DNA of 58,695 nt from an uncultured Faecalitalea sp. (GTDB taxonomy: Bacteria > Bacillota_I > Bacilli_A > Erysipelotrichales > Erysipelotrichaceae), in assembly GCA_946408025.1 (NCBI GenBank), contig CAMJQJ010000003.1:1-58695 (forward strand), read 5' to 3'. Positions 35,859-44,706 of the stretch are shown one piece after another. The notes beneath the pieces were generated by a model that was not told where the DNA came from, searched no databases, and worked only from the letters and a program-made list of their open reading frames with translations. Numbering within the stretch: the stretch's first letter is position 1; each line of letters opens with the position of its first letter. The position numbers were made by a program, and so were the translations under genes.

Positions 35859-37688
35859 ATGAACCATAATAAGACAAAAGCCTTTTTTGAAGGGAATGAA
35901 ATCAAGGCGTATAACATTTTTGGAGCACATGTAAAACCAAAATCTGTAGAGTTTAATGTGTATGCTCCAAATGCAGAAAATATTTCTGTAATAGGAACAT
36001 TCAATAATTGGAACGACAAGAAAAATGTCATGAAAAAGGATGACCAGGGAATCTGGAGCTGTACGATTCGTAATGCGAAAATTGGTGACAAATATCGTTA
36101 TCGTGTCACTAGAAAAGGTGGAGAAGTGGTTGATAAATCCGATCCATACGCATTTTATAGTGAGCTTCGTCCACAGAATGCAAGTATTATTTCTTCTCTA
36201 GAGTTTGATCAGTGGGATGATAAAGAATGGATGGACAAACGTAATAAAGGGTTTGATTCACCAATTAATATTTACGAAATGCATGTTGGATCTTGGAAAA
36301 AAGAGGGCGAAGATTTTGTTCATTATAATGAAATCCAGGATGAATTAATCGAGCATTGTAAAAAACATCATTTTACTCACGTTGAAGTAATGCCTTTAAG
36401 CGAATATCCTTTTGATGGATCTTGGGGTTATCAAAGTACAGGATATTTTTCAAGTACATCTCGATATGGTAATAATTTGGAACTTATGCAGTTTGTCAAT
36501 GCATTGCATAAAGCTGGTATTGGTATCATTATGGATTTTGTTCCTGTACATTTTGTTCGTGATGATTTTGCGTTGCGTTTGTTTGATGGAACACCTTTGT
36601 ATGAATATCCAAATGAAAGAGATGCTAATTCTCAATGGGATACATTAAACTTTGATTTGTGGAAAGAAGAGGTTCGTTCTTTCTTGATGTCAGCAGCTAA
36701 CTTCTGGTTAGATGTATATCATGTTGATGGATTAAGAATGGATGCAATTTCCAATGCAATCTTCTGGCATGGAAATAAGAACAATGGTGTTAATGAAGGT
36801 GCCTGCAACTTTATGAAACGAATGAATTATTTGTTGAATGAAGAATATCAGGGGAAGATCATGTTAATTGCAGAAGATTCAACCGATTTTCCTAATGTTA
36901 CAAAATCCAGCTTGGATGGAGGTCTAGGATTTGATTACAAATGGGATCTTGGATGGATGAATGACACTTTATCTTATTTGAAAAAAGATCCGATTTATCG
37001 TCAGTGGCATCATAATGATGTTACCTTCTCTATGGCTTATTTCTATTCTGAAAAATTTATTCTTCCATTAAGCCATGATGAAGTTGTTCATGGTAAGGCA
37101 ACGATCGTAGATAAGATGTGGGGAAGCTATGAAGATAAGTTTGCTCAGGCTCGCGCATTATATACTTATATGTTTGCGCATCCTGGAAAGAAACTGAATT
37201 TCATGGGAAATGAAATTGGACAGTTACGTGAATGGGATGAAATGAAGAGCTGTGACTGGTTCTTGCGTGAATATCCTATGCATGATGCATTTGAAAAATT
37301 CTTCAGTGATTTAACTGGTATCTACGCAAACAATGATGCATTCTACAAAGACGATTATAGCTGGAAGAGTTTCCAGTGGATCGATGCGGATAATGCAGCT
37401 CAAAACACATTCTCTTTTGTGCGTAAAGGAACAAAAAAGGATTTTGTAATTATCATTAATTTCTCAACGAATGGATATGATCATCAGCAGTTTGGTGTTC
37501 CTGTAAAAGGTGTTTATAATGAAATTTTGAATACACAATGGGATAAGTATAATGGAACATGGGTTGGTTCAAAACCACAATCTTGTCATTCAATTCGTAT
37601 CAAACGTCATAATATGCCATTTATGATTGAAGTGAATGTTCCGGCTTTAGGTGCAACAATTTTTGAAGTAGAAAAAGAAGAAGAGTAA
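35859..37688 (+). CDS. glgB: 1,4-alpha-glucan branching enzyme
   Basis: Makes the alpha-1,6 branches of glycogen. The 609-aa protein has an N-terminal CBM48 domain (FNVYAPNAENISVIGTFN, about 28-45), then the GH13 barrel with GLRMDAISNAIF (nucleophile Asp), LIAEDST (acid Glu) and LPLSHDEVVHG (transition-state Asp), and a C-terminal beta domain. AAAGGAGGT precedes the ATG. It stands alone: no other glycogen genes (glgA, glgC, glgP) are adjacent, so it is monocistronic and separated from its usual partners. Length is normal for the GH13_9 family. Confidence 0.95.
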   Translation: MNHNKTKAFFEGNEIKAYNIFGAHVKPKSVEFNVYAPNAENISVIGTFNNWNDKKNVMKKDDQGIWSCTIRNAKIGDKYRYRVTRKGGEVVDKSDPYAFYSELRPQNASIISSLEFDQWDDKEWMDKRNKGFDSPINIYEMHVGSWKKEGEDFVHYNEIQDELIEHCKKHHFTHVEVMPLSEYPFDGSWGYQSTGYFSSTSRYGNNLELMQFVNALHKAGIGIIMDFVPVHFVRDDFALRLFDGTPLYEYPNERDANSQWDTLNFDLWKEEVRSFLMSAANFWLDVYHVDGLRMDAISNAIFWHGNKNNGVNEGACNFMKRMNYLLNEEYQGKIMLIAEDSTDFPNVTKSSLDGGLGFDYKWDLGWMNDTLSYLKKDPIYRQWHHNDVTFSMAYFYSEKFILPLSHDEVVHGKATIVDKMWGSYEDKFAQARALYTYMFAHPGKKLNFMGNEIGQLREWDEMKSCDWFLREYPMHDAFEKFFSDLTGIYANNDAFYKDDYSWKSFQWIDADNAAQNTFSFVRKGTKKDFVIIINFSTNGYDHQQFGVPVKGVYNEILNTQWDKYNGTWVGSKPQSCHSIRIKRHNMPFMIEVNVPALGATIFEVEKEEE

Positions 37689-37693
37689 GAATT

Positions 37694-37719
37694 AAGGCAT
37701 ACAGATGTATGCCTTTTTT
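37694..37719 (+). terminator. Terminator of glgB
   Basis: Stem AAGGCATAC / GTATGCCTT with an AGAT loop and a T-run. Confidence 0.9.
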
Positions 37720-37734
37720 AGAAAGGTTTGAACT

Positions 37735-38682
37735 ATGGTAAATATGGTTATCTGTGGTCTTGGTAAAATATCAAGACGTGTATCTAATGGGTGTCTTGGT
37801 GCAAGAAATATGAAACTATATGGTTTTGTTAGCAGAGATATAAAAAAAGCACAAGCTTACAAAAGTGAGTTTTGTGCAATAAAAGCCTTTGATTCCATGA
37901 AGCAAGTATATGCAGATGAGATGGTAGATGTAATTTATTTGTGTACGCCTAATTATCTTCACTATAAACAAATCAAAGAAGCTTTAGAGAATAAGAAAAG
38001 TGTTATTTGTGAAAAACCGATGGTGTTAAAACAATCTGAATTAGATGAACTTTTTAAAATTGCGAAAGAAAATCAGGTGTTTTTGATGGAAGCTCATAAA
38101 ACGGCTTTTAATCCACTTTTGGTTCAAATAAAAGAGATGATCAATAGTGGTGTTATAGGAGACGTATATTATATTGATGCAGAGTATAGCAGCGATATAT
38201 TAAAAGAGGGTTTAGATTTAAATCATTGGGTTTTTGGTGAAAGTGGAGGAGTAAGCCGTGATATTGGCGTATATCCTGCTTGTTTTTCCAGTTACATGGC
38301 TCAAAGTGATATTTCAACCCATAAAACGCTTAAAACGGGGCATAAAGAATTTATATGCGATTTCTTTTTTCAGACGTTTTTAGAATATAAAAACGGAATA
38401 AAAGCCAGCATTAAGAGTAGCTGGCTGTATGATACGGATCATAAGGGAATTGGTTATATTTATGGTACGAAAGGTTATTTTAAGATACCTGCTTACTGGA
38501 AAGGCAAAGAAGCTTTTTTGATCCGGGGAACAGATGTTCAAAAAATTACAGTGGATTTTTCAAGTGATTTTACCGGAGAAATTGAACATGCCGCTTTATG
38601 TATTGAAGCGCATAAAAATGAGAGTGATGTTATGTCTTGTCATGCTTCCAAGGAAATATTAAAGGCTATTGGAGAGGACTGA
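37735..38682 (+). CDS. Gfo/Idh/MocA-family oxidoreductase
   Basis: A 315-aa NAD(P)-dependent sugar or polyol dehydrogenase-like protein. The N-terminal Rossmann domain begins MVICGLGKISRR (GxG type), followed by CTPNYLHY and the CEKPM motif around residue 98 that contributes the catalytic Lys. The C-terminal alpha/beta domain (about 125-300) includes GGVSRDIGVYP. GAAAGG precedes ATG. Substrate is unknown. Its 3' end overlaps the 3' end of the leftward DeoR gene by 17 bases, so the two transcripts are antisense there. Confidence 0.88.
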   Translation: MVNMVICGLGKISRRVSNGCLGARNMKLYGFVSRDIKKAQAYKSEFCAIKAFDSMKQVYADEMVDVIYLCTPNYLHYKQIKEALENKKSVICEKPMVLKQSELDELFKIAKENQVFLMEAHKTAFNPLLVQIKEMINSGVIGDVYYIDAEYSSDILKEGLDLNHWVFGESGGVSRDIGVYPACFSSYMAQSDISTHKTLKTGHKEFICDFFFQTFLEYKNGIKASIKSSWLYDTDHKGIGYIYGTKGYFKIPAYWKGKEAFLIRGTDVQKITVDFSSDFTGEIEHAALCIEAHKNESDVMSCHASKEILKAIGED

Positions 38683-39433
38683 CATAAAGAACTTTTTTAA
38701 CTTCTTTTACAAGATCTTTTGCTTTTTCGGGTACGGGATTTGTAATCAGGATATCGTAATCGGAAAAATTAGCAAAAGTATAGGTACCGCTTTTTTCAAA
38801 TTTTGAGGCATCACAAAGCAAGATTCTTTGAGATGCTTTTTTTATGACGTGCTGTTTGATCAAAACTTCTTCAAATGAAAAGGTTGTAGGACCATCGGTG
38901 TTAAGGAACCCATCGCAGCCCATAAAGGCTGTATCAATTTGAATGGAATCAATATTATTGGCTGTGAACGATCCCACAAAAGACTTTCCTTTTTTCTGTA
39001 GTTTTCCACCAACAAAGATCAAGTCATGTTTCATATCCGAAACAACTTGAACTATGGCAAGCGAATTGGTAACAATGGTTAATCCTTTTTTTAAGGGTAG
39101 ATATTTAGCTAAGGCAAGTGTTGTGCTTCCAGGATCTAAAAAGATAATGGAATTATCTTTGATATAAGAAAGAGCTTTTTTAGCAATAGCTTGTTTTTGT
39201 TCTGTATTTTCTGTGATCTTTACATTTAAAGGCAATTGAAAATAATCATTCATGATCTCTGCATAACCGTGTTTTTTTAAGATCAAGCCTTGCTGATCCA
39301 ATGTGTCAAGATCTTTTCGTATGGTTTCTGAACTTACATGAAATAAATCAGAGAGTTCACTGACATAGACTCTTCCTTTGGATAAGATCTTTTGGTAAAT
39401 TTCGTTCTGTCTGGTTTTGGATGTTCGTGACAT
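38666..39433 (-). CDS. DeoR-family transcriptional regulator
   Basis: A 255-aa regulator. The N-terminal winged helix (about 1-58, with VSELSDLFHVSSETIRKDL) binds DNA, and the C-terminal DeoRC domain (about 75-235) has the sugar-phosphate binding signature LDPGSTTLALAKYL. Members repress sugar genes and are released by phosphorylated sugars. It is divergent from hxlA, and the 158 bases between carry repeated TTGGAAATATATT boxes, so it probably controls itself and the hxl genes. AAAGGAGA precedes ATG. Confidence 0.9.
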   Translation of the reverse strand: MSRTSKTRQNEIYQKILSKGRVYVSELSDLFHVSSETIRKDLDTLDQQGLILKKHGYAEIMNDYFQLPLNVKITENTEQKQAIAKKALSYIKDNSIIFLDPGSTTLALAKYLPLKKGLTIVTNSLAIVQVVSDMKHDLIFVGGKLQKKGKSFVGSFTANNIDSIQIDTAFMGCDGFLNTDGPTTFSFEEVLIKQHVIKKASQRILLCDASKFEKSGTYTFANFSDYDILITNPVPEKAKDLVKEVKKVLYVSPLQ

Positions 39434-39453
39434 AGTTTCTCCTTTGTAAAATA

Positions 39454-39507
39454 TTGGAAATATATTTTAAATACTTGGAAATATATTGTATATCCAATAT
39501 TATATTG
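39454..39507. promoter_or_regulatory. Predicted DeoR operator cluster and hxlA promoter
   Basis: TTGGAAATATATT occurs twice as a perfect direct repeat (39454-39466 and 39475-39487), 21 bases apart, that is two helical turns. A third, inverted copy (CCAATATT side) lies at 39493-39500. The second copy overlaps a -35 (TTGGAA, 39475-39480), followed by 17 bases and TATTAT (39498-39503). A regulator bound here would block the hxlA promoter. Confidence 0.6.
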
Positions 39508-39591
39508 TTATTTTTGGGGAAATACCAACATTTAGTTTGTTTTCTCTTGTTAAAAAGTTTATTCTTTGTATAGAAAATTAGGAGGTTTAAT

Positions 39592-40218
39592 ATGAAATTA
39601 CAAGCGGCATTGGATACACTTACATTGGATGAATGTTTAGAGTTATTGGAAGAGACAAAAGGGTACATTGATATTGCTGAAGTAGGAACACCATTTATTA
39701 TTGAGGAAGGGATGGTTCCGGTTCGTGCAATCAAAGAAAAATTTGATAATATTGAAGTTTTAGCGGATGCAAAGATAATGGATGCCGGAGAATTTGAAGC
39801 GGATAAATGTTTTGAAGCTGGAGCAGATATTGTCACAGTTCTTGGTGTCAGCAACGATGAAACAATTGAAGGCTGTGTGCGTTCGGCTAAAAAATATGGT
39901 AAAAAAATTATGGTTGATATGATTGCGGTCAAAGATCTGGAACAAAGAACGATCGAAATCGATAATATGGGAGTTGATTATATTTGTGTACATACTGCAT
40001 TTGATGTGCAGGCAAGTGGAAAGGATCCATTGGAAGAATTAAAGATCGTAAATAAAGTCATAAAAAATGCTAAAAGTGCTGTAGCTGGAGGTGTTAAATT
40101 GGCAACCATTGACGCAATCGTAGAAGAAGGTGCAGAGATCATCGTTGTTGGCGGAGCTATTTGTAATGCTAGAGATAGAGCAGCAACTTCAAAAGAAATG
40201 AAAGCACACCTAAAATAG
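39592..40218 (+). CDS. hxlA: 3-hexulose-6-phosphate synthase
   Basis: A 208-aa single-domain barrel of the orotidine decarboxylase superfamily. It condenses formaldehyde with ribulose 5-phosphate, or runs in reverse. Motifs are LQAALDTLT, EVGTPFIIEEG, ADAKIMDAGEFEA, VTVLGVSND and VAGGVKLAT, all matching HPS. The related KGPDC (ulaD) enzymes share part of this, but the adjacent phospho-hexuloisomerase supports HPS. AGGAGG is 7 bases upstream of ATG. It heads the hxlA-hxlB-cupin run. Confidence 0.9.
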   Translation: MKLQAALDTLTLDECLELLEETKGYIDIAEVGTPFIIEEGMVPVRAIKEKFDNIEVLADAKIMDAGEFEADKCFEAGADIVTVLGVSNDETIEGCVRSAKKYGKKIMVDMIAVKDLEQRTIEIDNMGVDYICVHTAFDVQASGKDPLEELKIVNKVIKNAKSAVAGGVKLATIDAIVEEGAEIIVVGGAICNARDRAATSKEMKAHLK

Positions 40219-40230
40219 GAGGATAATAGT

Positions 40231-40791
40231 ATGAATAATCAAGAATACGCAAAAATTGTTATTAATGAACTAACCCATACTTTGACTAACATCGATATCC
40301 AGGCAGCCGAAAAGTTTGTAGAATTGGTGGATGGTGCAAATGAAGTATTTTGTGCAGGAGCAGGAAGAAGTGGATTTCAGATCAAAGGGTTTGCGATGCG
40401 TTTAATGCATATGGGAAAGGCAAGTTATGTTGTTGGAGAAACGTGTACACCAAACATCAAAGAAGATGGACTATTGGTGATCTGCAGCGGATCAGGGGAA
40501 ACAAAAAGTTTGGTGAATCATGCAGCAAAAGCCAAAGAAGTGGGAGCAAAGATTGCCTTGATTACGATCAACCCTGAATCTACGATTGCCAAGATGGCGG
40601 ATGTTGTTGTAGAAATAAGTGCTCCAAGTCCTAAGAGTGCAAAACAAGGTGATGTGGTTTCAATTCAGCCTATGGGTTCTTTGTTTGAGCAGTCGGAAGG
40701 GATTTTTATGGATATTTCTATCATGATGCTAATGGAAAGAAAAGGGTTGGATTCTGATACGATGTTTGGACGTCATGCCAATATGGAGTAG
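40231..40791 (+). CDS. hxlB: 6-phospho-3-hexuloisomerase
   Basis: A 186-aa SIS-domain isomerase that interconverts hexulose 6-phosphate and fructose 6-phosphate. Visible motifs are CAGAGRSGFQIKGFAMRL near the start, CSGSGETKSLVNH, and SPKSAKQGDVVSIQPMGSLFEQ. AGGAGG precedes ATG, and the gene follows hxlA by 12 bases. Together with hxlA it links fructose 6-phosphate to ribulose 5-phosphate plus formaldehyde; in organisms without the oxidative pentose pathway this can supply pentoses. Confidence 0.93.
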   Translation: MNNQEYAKIVINELTHTLTNIDIQAAEKFVELVDGANEVFCAGAGRSGFQIKGFAMRLMHMGKASYVVGETCTPNIKEDGLLVICSGSGETKSLVNHAAKAKEVGAKIALITINPESTIAKMADVVVEISAPSPKSAKQGDVVSIQPMGSLFEQSEGIFMDISIMMLMERKGLDSDTMFGRHANME

Positions 40792-40794
40792 TCT

Positions 40795-41148
40795 ATGAAA
40801 GCAGAGTTAAATAGATATGTAGAAAAACCTTGGGGCTATGAAAAATGGATCGCAGTAACAGATCATTATGCTTTAAAGGAAATATTTTTTAAAAAAGGGC
40901 AGCGATGTTCATTTCAATATCATAATAAAAAACAGGAACATATTTATATCTTAAGCGGAAAATTAGAGGTTTTAGAAGATAACAAGAATCGAGAATTGGA
41001 AACACATATTTATGGACCTGGAGAAATCATATTTAATCCAGCAACGTATCGCCATAGAAATACGGCATTGGAAGATACGACAATCATTGAAGTAAGTACA
41101 CCGGATTTAGATGATGTGGTCCGTATAGAAGATGATTATGATCGATAA
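40795..41148 (+). CDS. Single-domain cupin, type II phosphomannose-isomerase-like
   Basis: A 117-aa cupin. YVEKPWGYEKWI at the start and the VRIEDDYDR end match the C-terminal phosphomannose isomerase domain of ManC-type proteins. The cupin motif QYHNKKQEHIYILSG carries His residues for a metal, followed by PGEIIFNPATYRH. It starts 3 bases after hxlB, with GGAG inside the end of that gene, so it is in the same operon and probably acts on a sugar phosphate of this pathway. Which one is not known. Confidence 0.85.
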   Translation: MKAELNRYVEKPWGYEKWIAVTDHYALKEIFFKKGQRCSFQYHNKKQEHIYILSGKLEVLEDNKNRELETHIYGPGEIIFNPATYRHRNTALEDTTIIEVSTPDLDDVVRIEDDYDR

Positions 41149-41154
41149 GAGATG

Positions 41155-41187
41155 ACCAAGATGATAATTTCATCTTGGTTTTTGTTT
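41155..41187 (+). terminator. Terminator of hxlA-hxlB-cupin
   Basis: A 10-bp stem ACCAAGATGA / TCATCTTGGT with a 5-nt loop is followed by T residues. Confidence 0.88.
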
Positions 41188-41317
41188 TGAAAATCAATCA
41201 TTTTTCTATATTGTTTTCGTAATCTTTCAGTATTTGGCATGGAAATTTTCATAGATCGATTATTTGCCTATATTGGTCTAAAAAAGATTAAGTTCTTGTA
41301 CAATGAAAGAAAAAATT

Positions 41318-41326
41318 TGATATAAT
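41318..41326 (+). promoter_or_regulatory. Extended -10 promoter for the transketolase operon
   Basis: TGATATAAT is a perfect extended -10 element; TTGTAC lies 19 bases upstream of the hexamer. The predicted start is near 41333, just before the SD. Confidence 0.65.
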
Positions 41327-41350
41327 GGATTAGCGAAAAGGAGATCAAGA

Positions 41351-42166
41351 ATGAAAAATATTGAGCTAGAAAAACATGCGAACAGCATTCGAAAGAGTAT
41401 TGTAACAGAAGTTTTTTATGCGCAGAGCGGGCACCCAGGAGGTAGCTTGGGAGCAGCAGATATCATTACGAGTCTTTATTTCGAAGAACTAGATATTAAT
41501 GATGAAAATCTAGATTCTGTTGATCGTGATAGATTTGTATTAAGTAAAGGGCATGCAAGTCCTGCTTTATATGCTGCATTTGCGGAAAAAGGATGGATTG
41601 AAAAAGAAGAATTAAAAACTTTCCGTCATTTAGGATCAAGACTTCAGGGGCATCCAAGCATGCGTTTGCTTCCAGGAGTTGATATGTCTACTGGATCATT
41701 AGGACAGGGAATCTCTTGTGCTGTAGGTATGGCTCTTGCCAATAAATTAGATAAAAATGATCACCGCATCTATACATTGTGTGGAGATGGTGAGTGTCAA
41801 GAAGGTCAGGTTTGGGAAGCTATTATGGCAGCGGCTCATCATAAACTTGATAACTTATGTATTATTATTGATAATAACAATCTTCAAATTGATGGTAAGG
41901 TAGAAGATGTTATGAGCATTTATCCATTGGATGAAAAAATGAAGGCATTCAATTGTCATGTGATTGAAATTGATGGTCATGATTTTGATCAGATTCGAGC
42001 TGCATTTAAAGAGGCTAGAGAAACAAAGGGACAGCCAACTGTGATCATTGCGAAAACAGTTAAAGGAAAAGGCGTGTCATTTATGGAAAATCAGGCAGGC
42101 TGGCATGGCGTTGCTCCTAATGAAGAACAATATCATGCAGCAATCAAAGAATTGGAGGCTTGTTAA
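41351..42166 (+). CDS. Transketolase, N-terminal subunit
   Basis: A 271-aa subunit that holds the thiamine diphosphate pyrophosphate-binding half of transketolase. HPGGSLGAADI, SKGHASPALYAA, the LGQGIS loop and the GDGECQEGQVWE thiamine motif are present. AAGGAGA precedes the ATG. The partner half is the next gene. Splitting of transketolase into two genes is usual in archaea and many Bacillota. It moves two-carbon units between sugar phosphates in the non-oxidative pentose pathway. Confidence 0.94.
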   Translation: MKNIELEKHANSIRKSIVTEVFYAQSGHPGGSLGAADIITSLYFEELDINDENLDSVDRDRFVLSKGHASPALYAAFAEKGWIEKEELKTFRHLGSRLQGHPSMRLLPGVDMSTGSLGQGISCAVGMALANKLDKNDHRIYTLCGDGECQEGQVWEAIMAAAHHKLDNLCIIIDNNNLQIDGKVEDVMSIYPLDEKMKAFNCHVIEIDGHDFDQIRAAFKEARETKGQPTVIIAKTVKGKGVSFMENQAGWHGVAPNEEQYHAAIKELEAC

Positions 42167-42168
42167 TT

Positions 42169-43089
42169 ATGGCTAGTATTGCAACTCGTATTGCATATGG
42201 AGATGCATTAAAAGAATTATTACAAGAAGATGAAAATATCGTGGTATTGGATGCTGACTTGGCAGGAAGTACAAAAAGTGCTGAAGCTAAAAAAGTAGAT
42301 CCAGCTCGTCATTTTGATATGGGAATTGCAGAAGGAAATATGATGTCTGTTGCTGCAGGGCTTGCAGCAAGTGGAAAAATTGCTTTTGCATCAACTTTTG
42401 CGATGTTTGCTACTGGACGTGGCTTTGAACAGATTCGTAATAGTATTGGATATCCACATTTAAATGTAAAAGTATGTGCTTCTCATGCAGGAATTAGTGT
42501 AGGAGAAGATGGTGCAAGCCATCAGTGTATCGAAGATATTAATTTGATGCGCGGGATACCAGGCATGACAGTTGTGGTTCCTTGCGACTATAATGAAGCG
42601 AAACAGGCTGTTCGTGCAATCGCATATCATGAGGGACCATGTTATGTAAGACTTGGAAGAAGTGGCGTTGAAGAAGTTACGCCAGAAGGTTACCAATTTG
42701 AATTAGGAAAAGGTGTCGTTTTAAAAGAAGGTACAAAAGTTGCGCTAGTTGCTACAGGAAGCATGGTGCAGGAATCATTAAAAGCTTGTGAGCTTTTAGA
42801 TTTTGAACCAACAGTAGTGAATATTCATACTATCAAACCAATTGATAGAGAGCTGATTGTAGAATTGGCTAACAGTCATGATTTAATCGTTACTTGTGAA
42901 GAACATTCAATCATTGGTGGTTTGGGTAGTGCTGTTGCTGAAGTGATGGCTGAGGCTGGTTGTCCATGCAAATTGGCTAGAGTCGGAGTTCAGGATGTCT
43001 TTGGTGAAAGCGGAAAACCAAAAGAATTGTTTGAAACTTATGGATTGGATCCTCAATCTATTGCCAACGTTGTAAAGAATAACTTATGA
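42169..43089 (+). CDS. Transketolase, C-terminal subunit
   Basis: A 306-aa subunit with the pyrimidine-binding and C-terminal domains of transketolase. The catalytic Glu lies in MGIAEGNMMSVAAGLA, followed by CASHAGISVGEDGASHQ. ATG 42169 is chosen because GGAGG at 42154-42158 precedes it; an in-frame ATG slightly upstream would overlap the partner gene without better spacing. It overlaps the methyltransferase gene by 4 bases (ATGA). Confidence 0.94.
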   Translation: MASIATRIAYGDALKELLQEDENIVVLDADLAGSTKSAEAKKVDPARHFDMGIAEGNMMSVAAGLAASGKIAFASTFAMFATGRGFEQIRNSIGYPHLNVKVCASHAGISVGEDGASHQCIEDINLMRGIPGMTVVVPCDYNEAKQAVRAIAYHEGPCYVRLGRSGVEEVTPEGYQFELGKGVVLKEGTKVALVATGSMVQESLKACELLDFEPTVVNIHTIKPIDRELIVELANSHDLIVTCEEHSIIGGLGSAVAEVMAEAGCPCKLARVGVQDVFGESGKPKELFETYGLDPQSIANVVKNNL

Positions 43090-43676
43090 GTCACTATTTT
43101 ATAAATGATGAGAAAGTAAAAGATCAACCTTTTACTTTCTCTTTTACAATAAAAGGTAAAAACTTTGAATTGGAATCTAATCAAGGCGTCTTTTCAAAAG
43201 ATAAGCTAGATGAAGGTACAAAAATCTTATTAAATACGGTATTGGATCATGAAACTTCTCCAAAAACGGTATTGGATTTGGGGTGTGGAATTGGTGTTAT
43301 TGGTGTTGTGTTATCTCATTTTTGGAAAACAGAAATGACGATGATAGATATCAATACAAGAGCTTGTGAACTTGCAAAAAAAAATCTAGAAAAGTATTCA
43401 ATTCATGCTTCTTTGATAAATGGGAATGGAATCAAAGAAGGTTTTTATGAATGTATATTGTTAAATCCTCCAATACGTACTGGAAAGAAAACGATTTATT
43501 CTTTATTTGATCAATGTTTAGAACATTTAGATGAAAATGGTAGATTATGGATCGTTATGCGCAAGCAACATGGAGCACAGAGTGCAGTTAAGTATTTTGA
43601 AGAAAATAAGGCTACTGTAGAAAGGGTTGCTCGCGATAAAGGGTATTGGATCATGAAAATCATGAAGACACGATAG
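43086..43676 (+). CDS. Class I SAM-dependent methyltransferase, RsmC-like
   Basis: A 196-aa methyltransferase with the SAM-binding motif LDLGCGIGVIGV (about residues 62-73) and the catalytic NPPIRTGK, which is the form found in RsmC, the 16S rRNA guanine-N2 methyltransferase. It is the single-domain version (E. coli RsmC has two tandem domains) as is common in Gram-positives. ATGA overlap with the transketolase C subunit makes it the third gene of that operon. rRNA is the likely substrate but not proven. Confidence 0.85.
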   Translation: MSHYFINDEKVKDQPFTFSFTIKGKNFELESNQGVFSKDKLDEGTKILLNTVLDHETSPKTVLDLGCGIGVIGVVLSHFWKTEMTMIDINTRACELAKKNLEKYSIHASLINGNGIKEGFYECILLNPPIRTGKKTIYSLFDQCLEHLDENGRLWIVMRKQHGAQSAVKYFEENKATVERVARDKGYWIMKIMKTR

Positions 43677-43687
43677 TGTCTTTTTTT
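43665..43687 (+). terminator. Terminator of the transketolase operon
   Basis: Stem AAGACAC / GTGTCTT with a GATA loop, followed by seven T. The stop codon TAG lies across loop and stem. Confidence 0.85.
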
Positions 43688-43736
43688 GTTTTATTAAAGT
43701 GCATTAAAGTGTAGAATAAATCAAAAAGGAGATTGT

Positions 43737-44645
43737 ATGATAAACTTACAAATTGAAATATTCTTATTGATAATCGTAGGACTTATATTATCTAAAACAG
43801 GGTTAATGAGTTCTTTAACAAGAAAACAATTGACCAAGATCGTATTAACAATCGTTTTGCCTTGTTCCATCATACAATCTTTTGAGATTGATGTAGATCG
43901 TGATCTGCTTGTGTCATGTTTGATGGTGTTTTTAGTGTCGATATTGGCACAATTTGTATATTGGATATTTAATTTATTTCTTTGGAAAAATCAAACGCAA
44001 GATAGAAGGATCAATTTAAAGTATGGCACTATGGTATCGAATGCGGGCTTTATGGGAATGCCATTGGCGCAGGGAGTATTTGGAGATATTGGCTTGTTGT
44101 ATGCATCAATATTTTTGATTCCGCAAAGAGTGTGTATGTGGTCTTATGGTTTATCTTTGTATACGATAAGTCGAAAGCAAGATCTTATAAAAAACGTATT
44201 ATTTCATCCTTGCATAATTGCTATTTTTATAGGAATTATTCTGATGATATGTCGTATGTTTGGATTTGTGCTACCAAAAGCCATTGATGATACGATCGGC
44301 GCTATTGCAAGTTGTAATACTGCGTTGAGCATGATCGTCATTGGAGGTATTTTGAGCGATGTTAATATCCATGATGTATTTGATAAGACAACTCTTTTTT
44401 ATAGTATGATTCGTTTGGTTATCTTGCCGTTAGTTTTATTGGGGATCGTGCGTATTATTAATATTGAAACACTTGTTTCCAATGTTTGTGTTCTATTATC
44501 GGGAATGCCTGCTGCAAGTACGACGGCCATGCTAGCTCAGACATATGATAAAGACCCCGCGTTTTCCTCAAAGATGGTTTTTGTATCAACCTTTTTTTCT
44601 TTAATTACCTTGCCTTTATTGAGCGTATTATTAAAGGGCTTTTAG
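43737..44645 (+). CDS. AEC-family (auxin efflux carrier type) transporter
   Basis: A 302-aa membrane protein with about ten hydrophobic helices in two halves. The first half has the typical KTGLMS...RKQLTKIVLTIVLPCSI layout and NAGFMGMPLAQ; the second has ALSMIVIGG and MPAASTTAML. Bacterial members move organic acids such as malate or amino acids. AAAAGGAGA precedes the ATG. No substrate clue is given by the neighbours. Confidence 0.88.
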   Translation: MINLQIEIFLLIIVGLILSKTGLMSSLTRKQLTKIVLTIVLPCSIIQSFEIDVDRDLLVSCLMVFLVSILAQFVYWIFNLFLWKNQTQDRRINLKYGTMVSNAGFMGMPLAQGVFGDIGLLYASIFLIPQRVCMWSYGLSLYTISRKQDLIKNVLFHPCIIAIFIGIILMICRMFGFVLPKAIDDTIGAIASCNTALSMIVIGGILSDVNIHDVFDKTTLFYSMIRLVILPLVLLGIVRIINIETLVSNVCVLLSGMPAASTTAMLAQTYDKDPAFSSKMVFVSTFFSLITLPLLSVLLKGF

Positions 44646-44671
44646 AGTAAGTTTTTACTACCTAGAATTCA

Positions 44672-44700
44672 TTGAGTTAAAAACTTGATGATGTTATACT
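44672..44700 (+). promoter_or_regulatory. SigA-type promoter directly abutting the CDF start codon
   Basis: TTGAGT (44672-44677), 17 bases, TATACT (44695-44700), with TG one base before the -10. The ATG begins 7 bases after the -10 box ends, where transcription is expected to start. Confidence 0.78.
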
Positions 44701-44706
44701 CTCAAT

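Noticed and set aside
39547-39574. TTGTTA-N16-TATAGA as hxlA promoter
   Set aside because: Transcription would start inside the SD (39580-39585), leaving no usable ribosome site; the promoter at 39475-39503 fits better.
39357-39932. A 191-codon minus-strand frame across the hxlA start
   Set aside because: It overlaps hxlA and the DeoR start region in antisense, has no recognisable motif, and its composition looks like a shadow frame.
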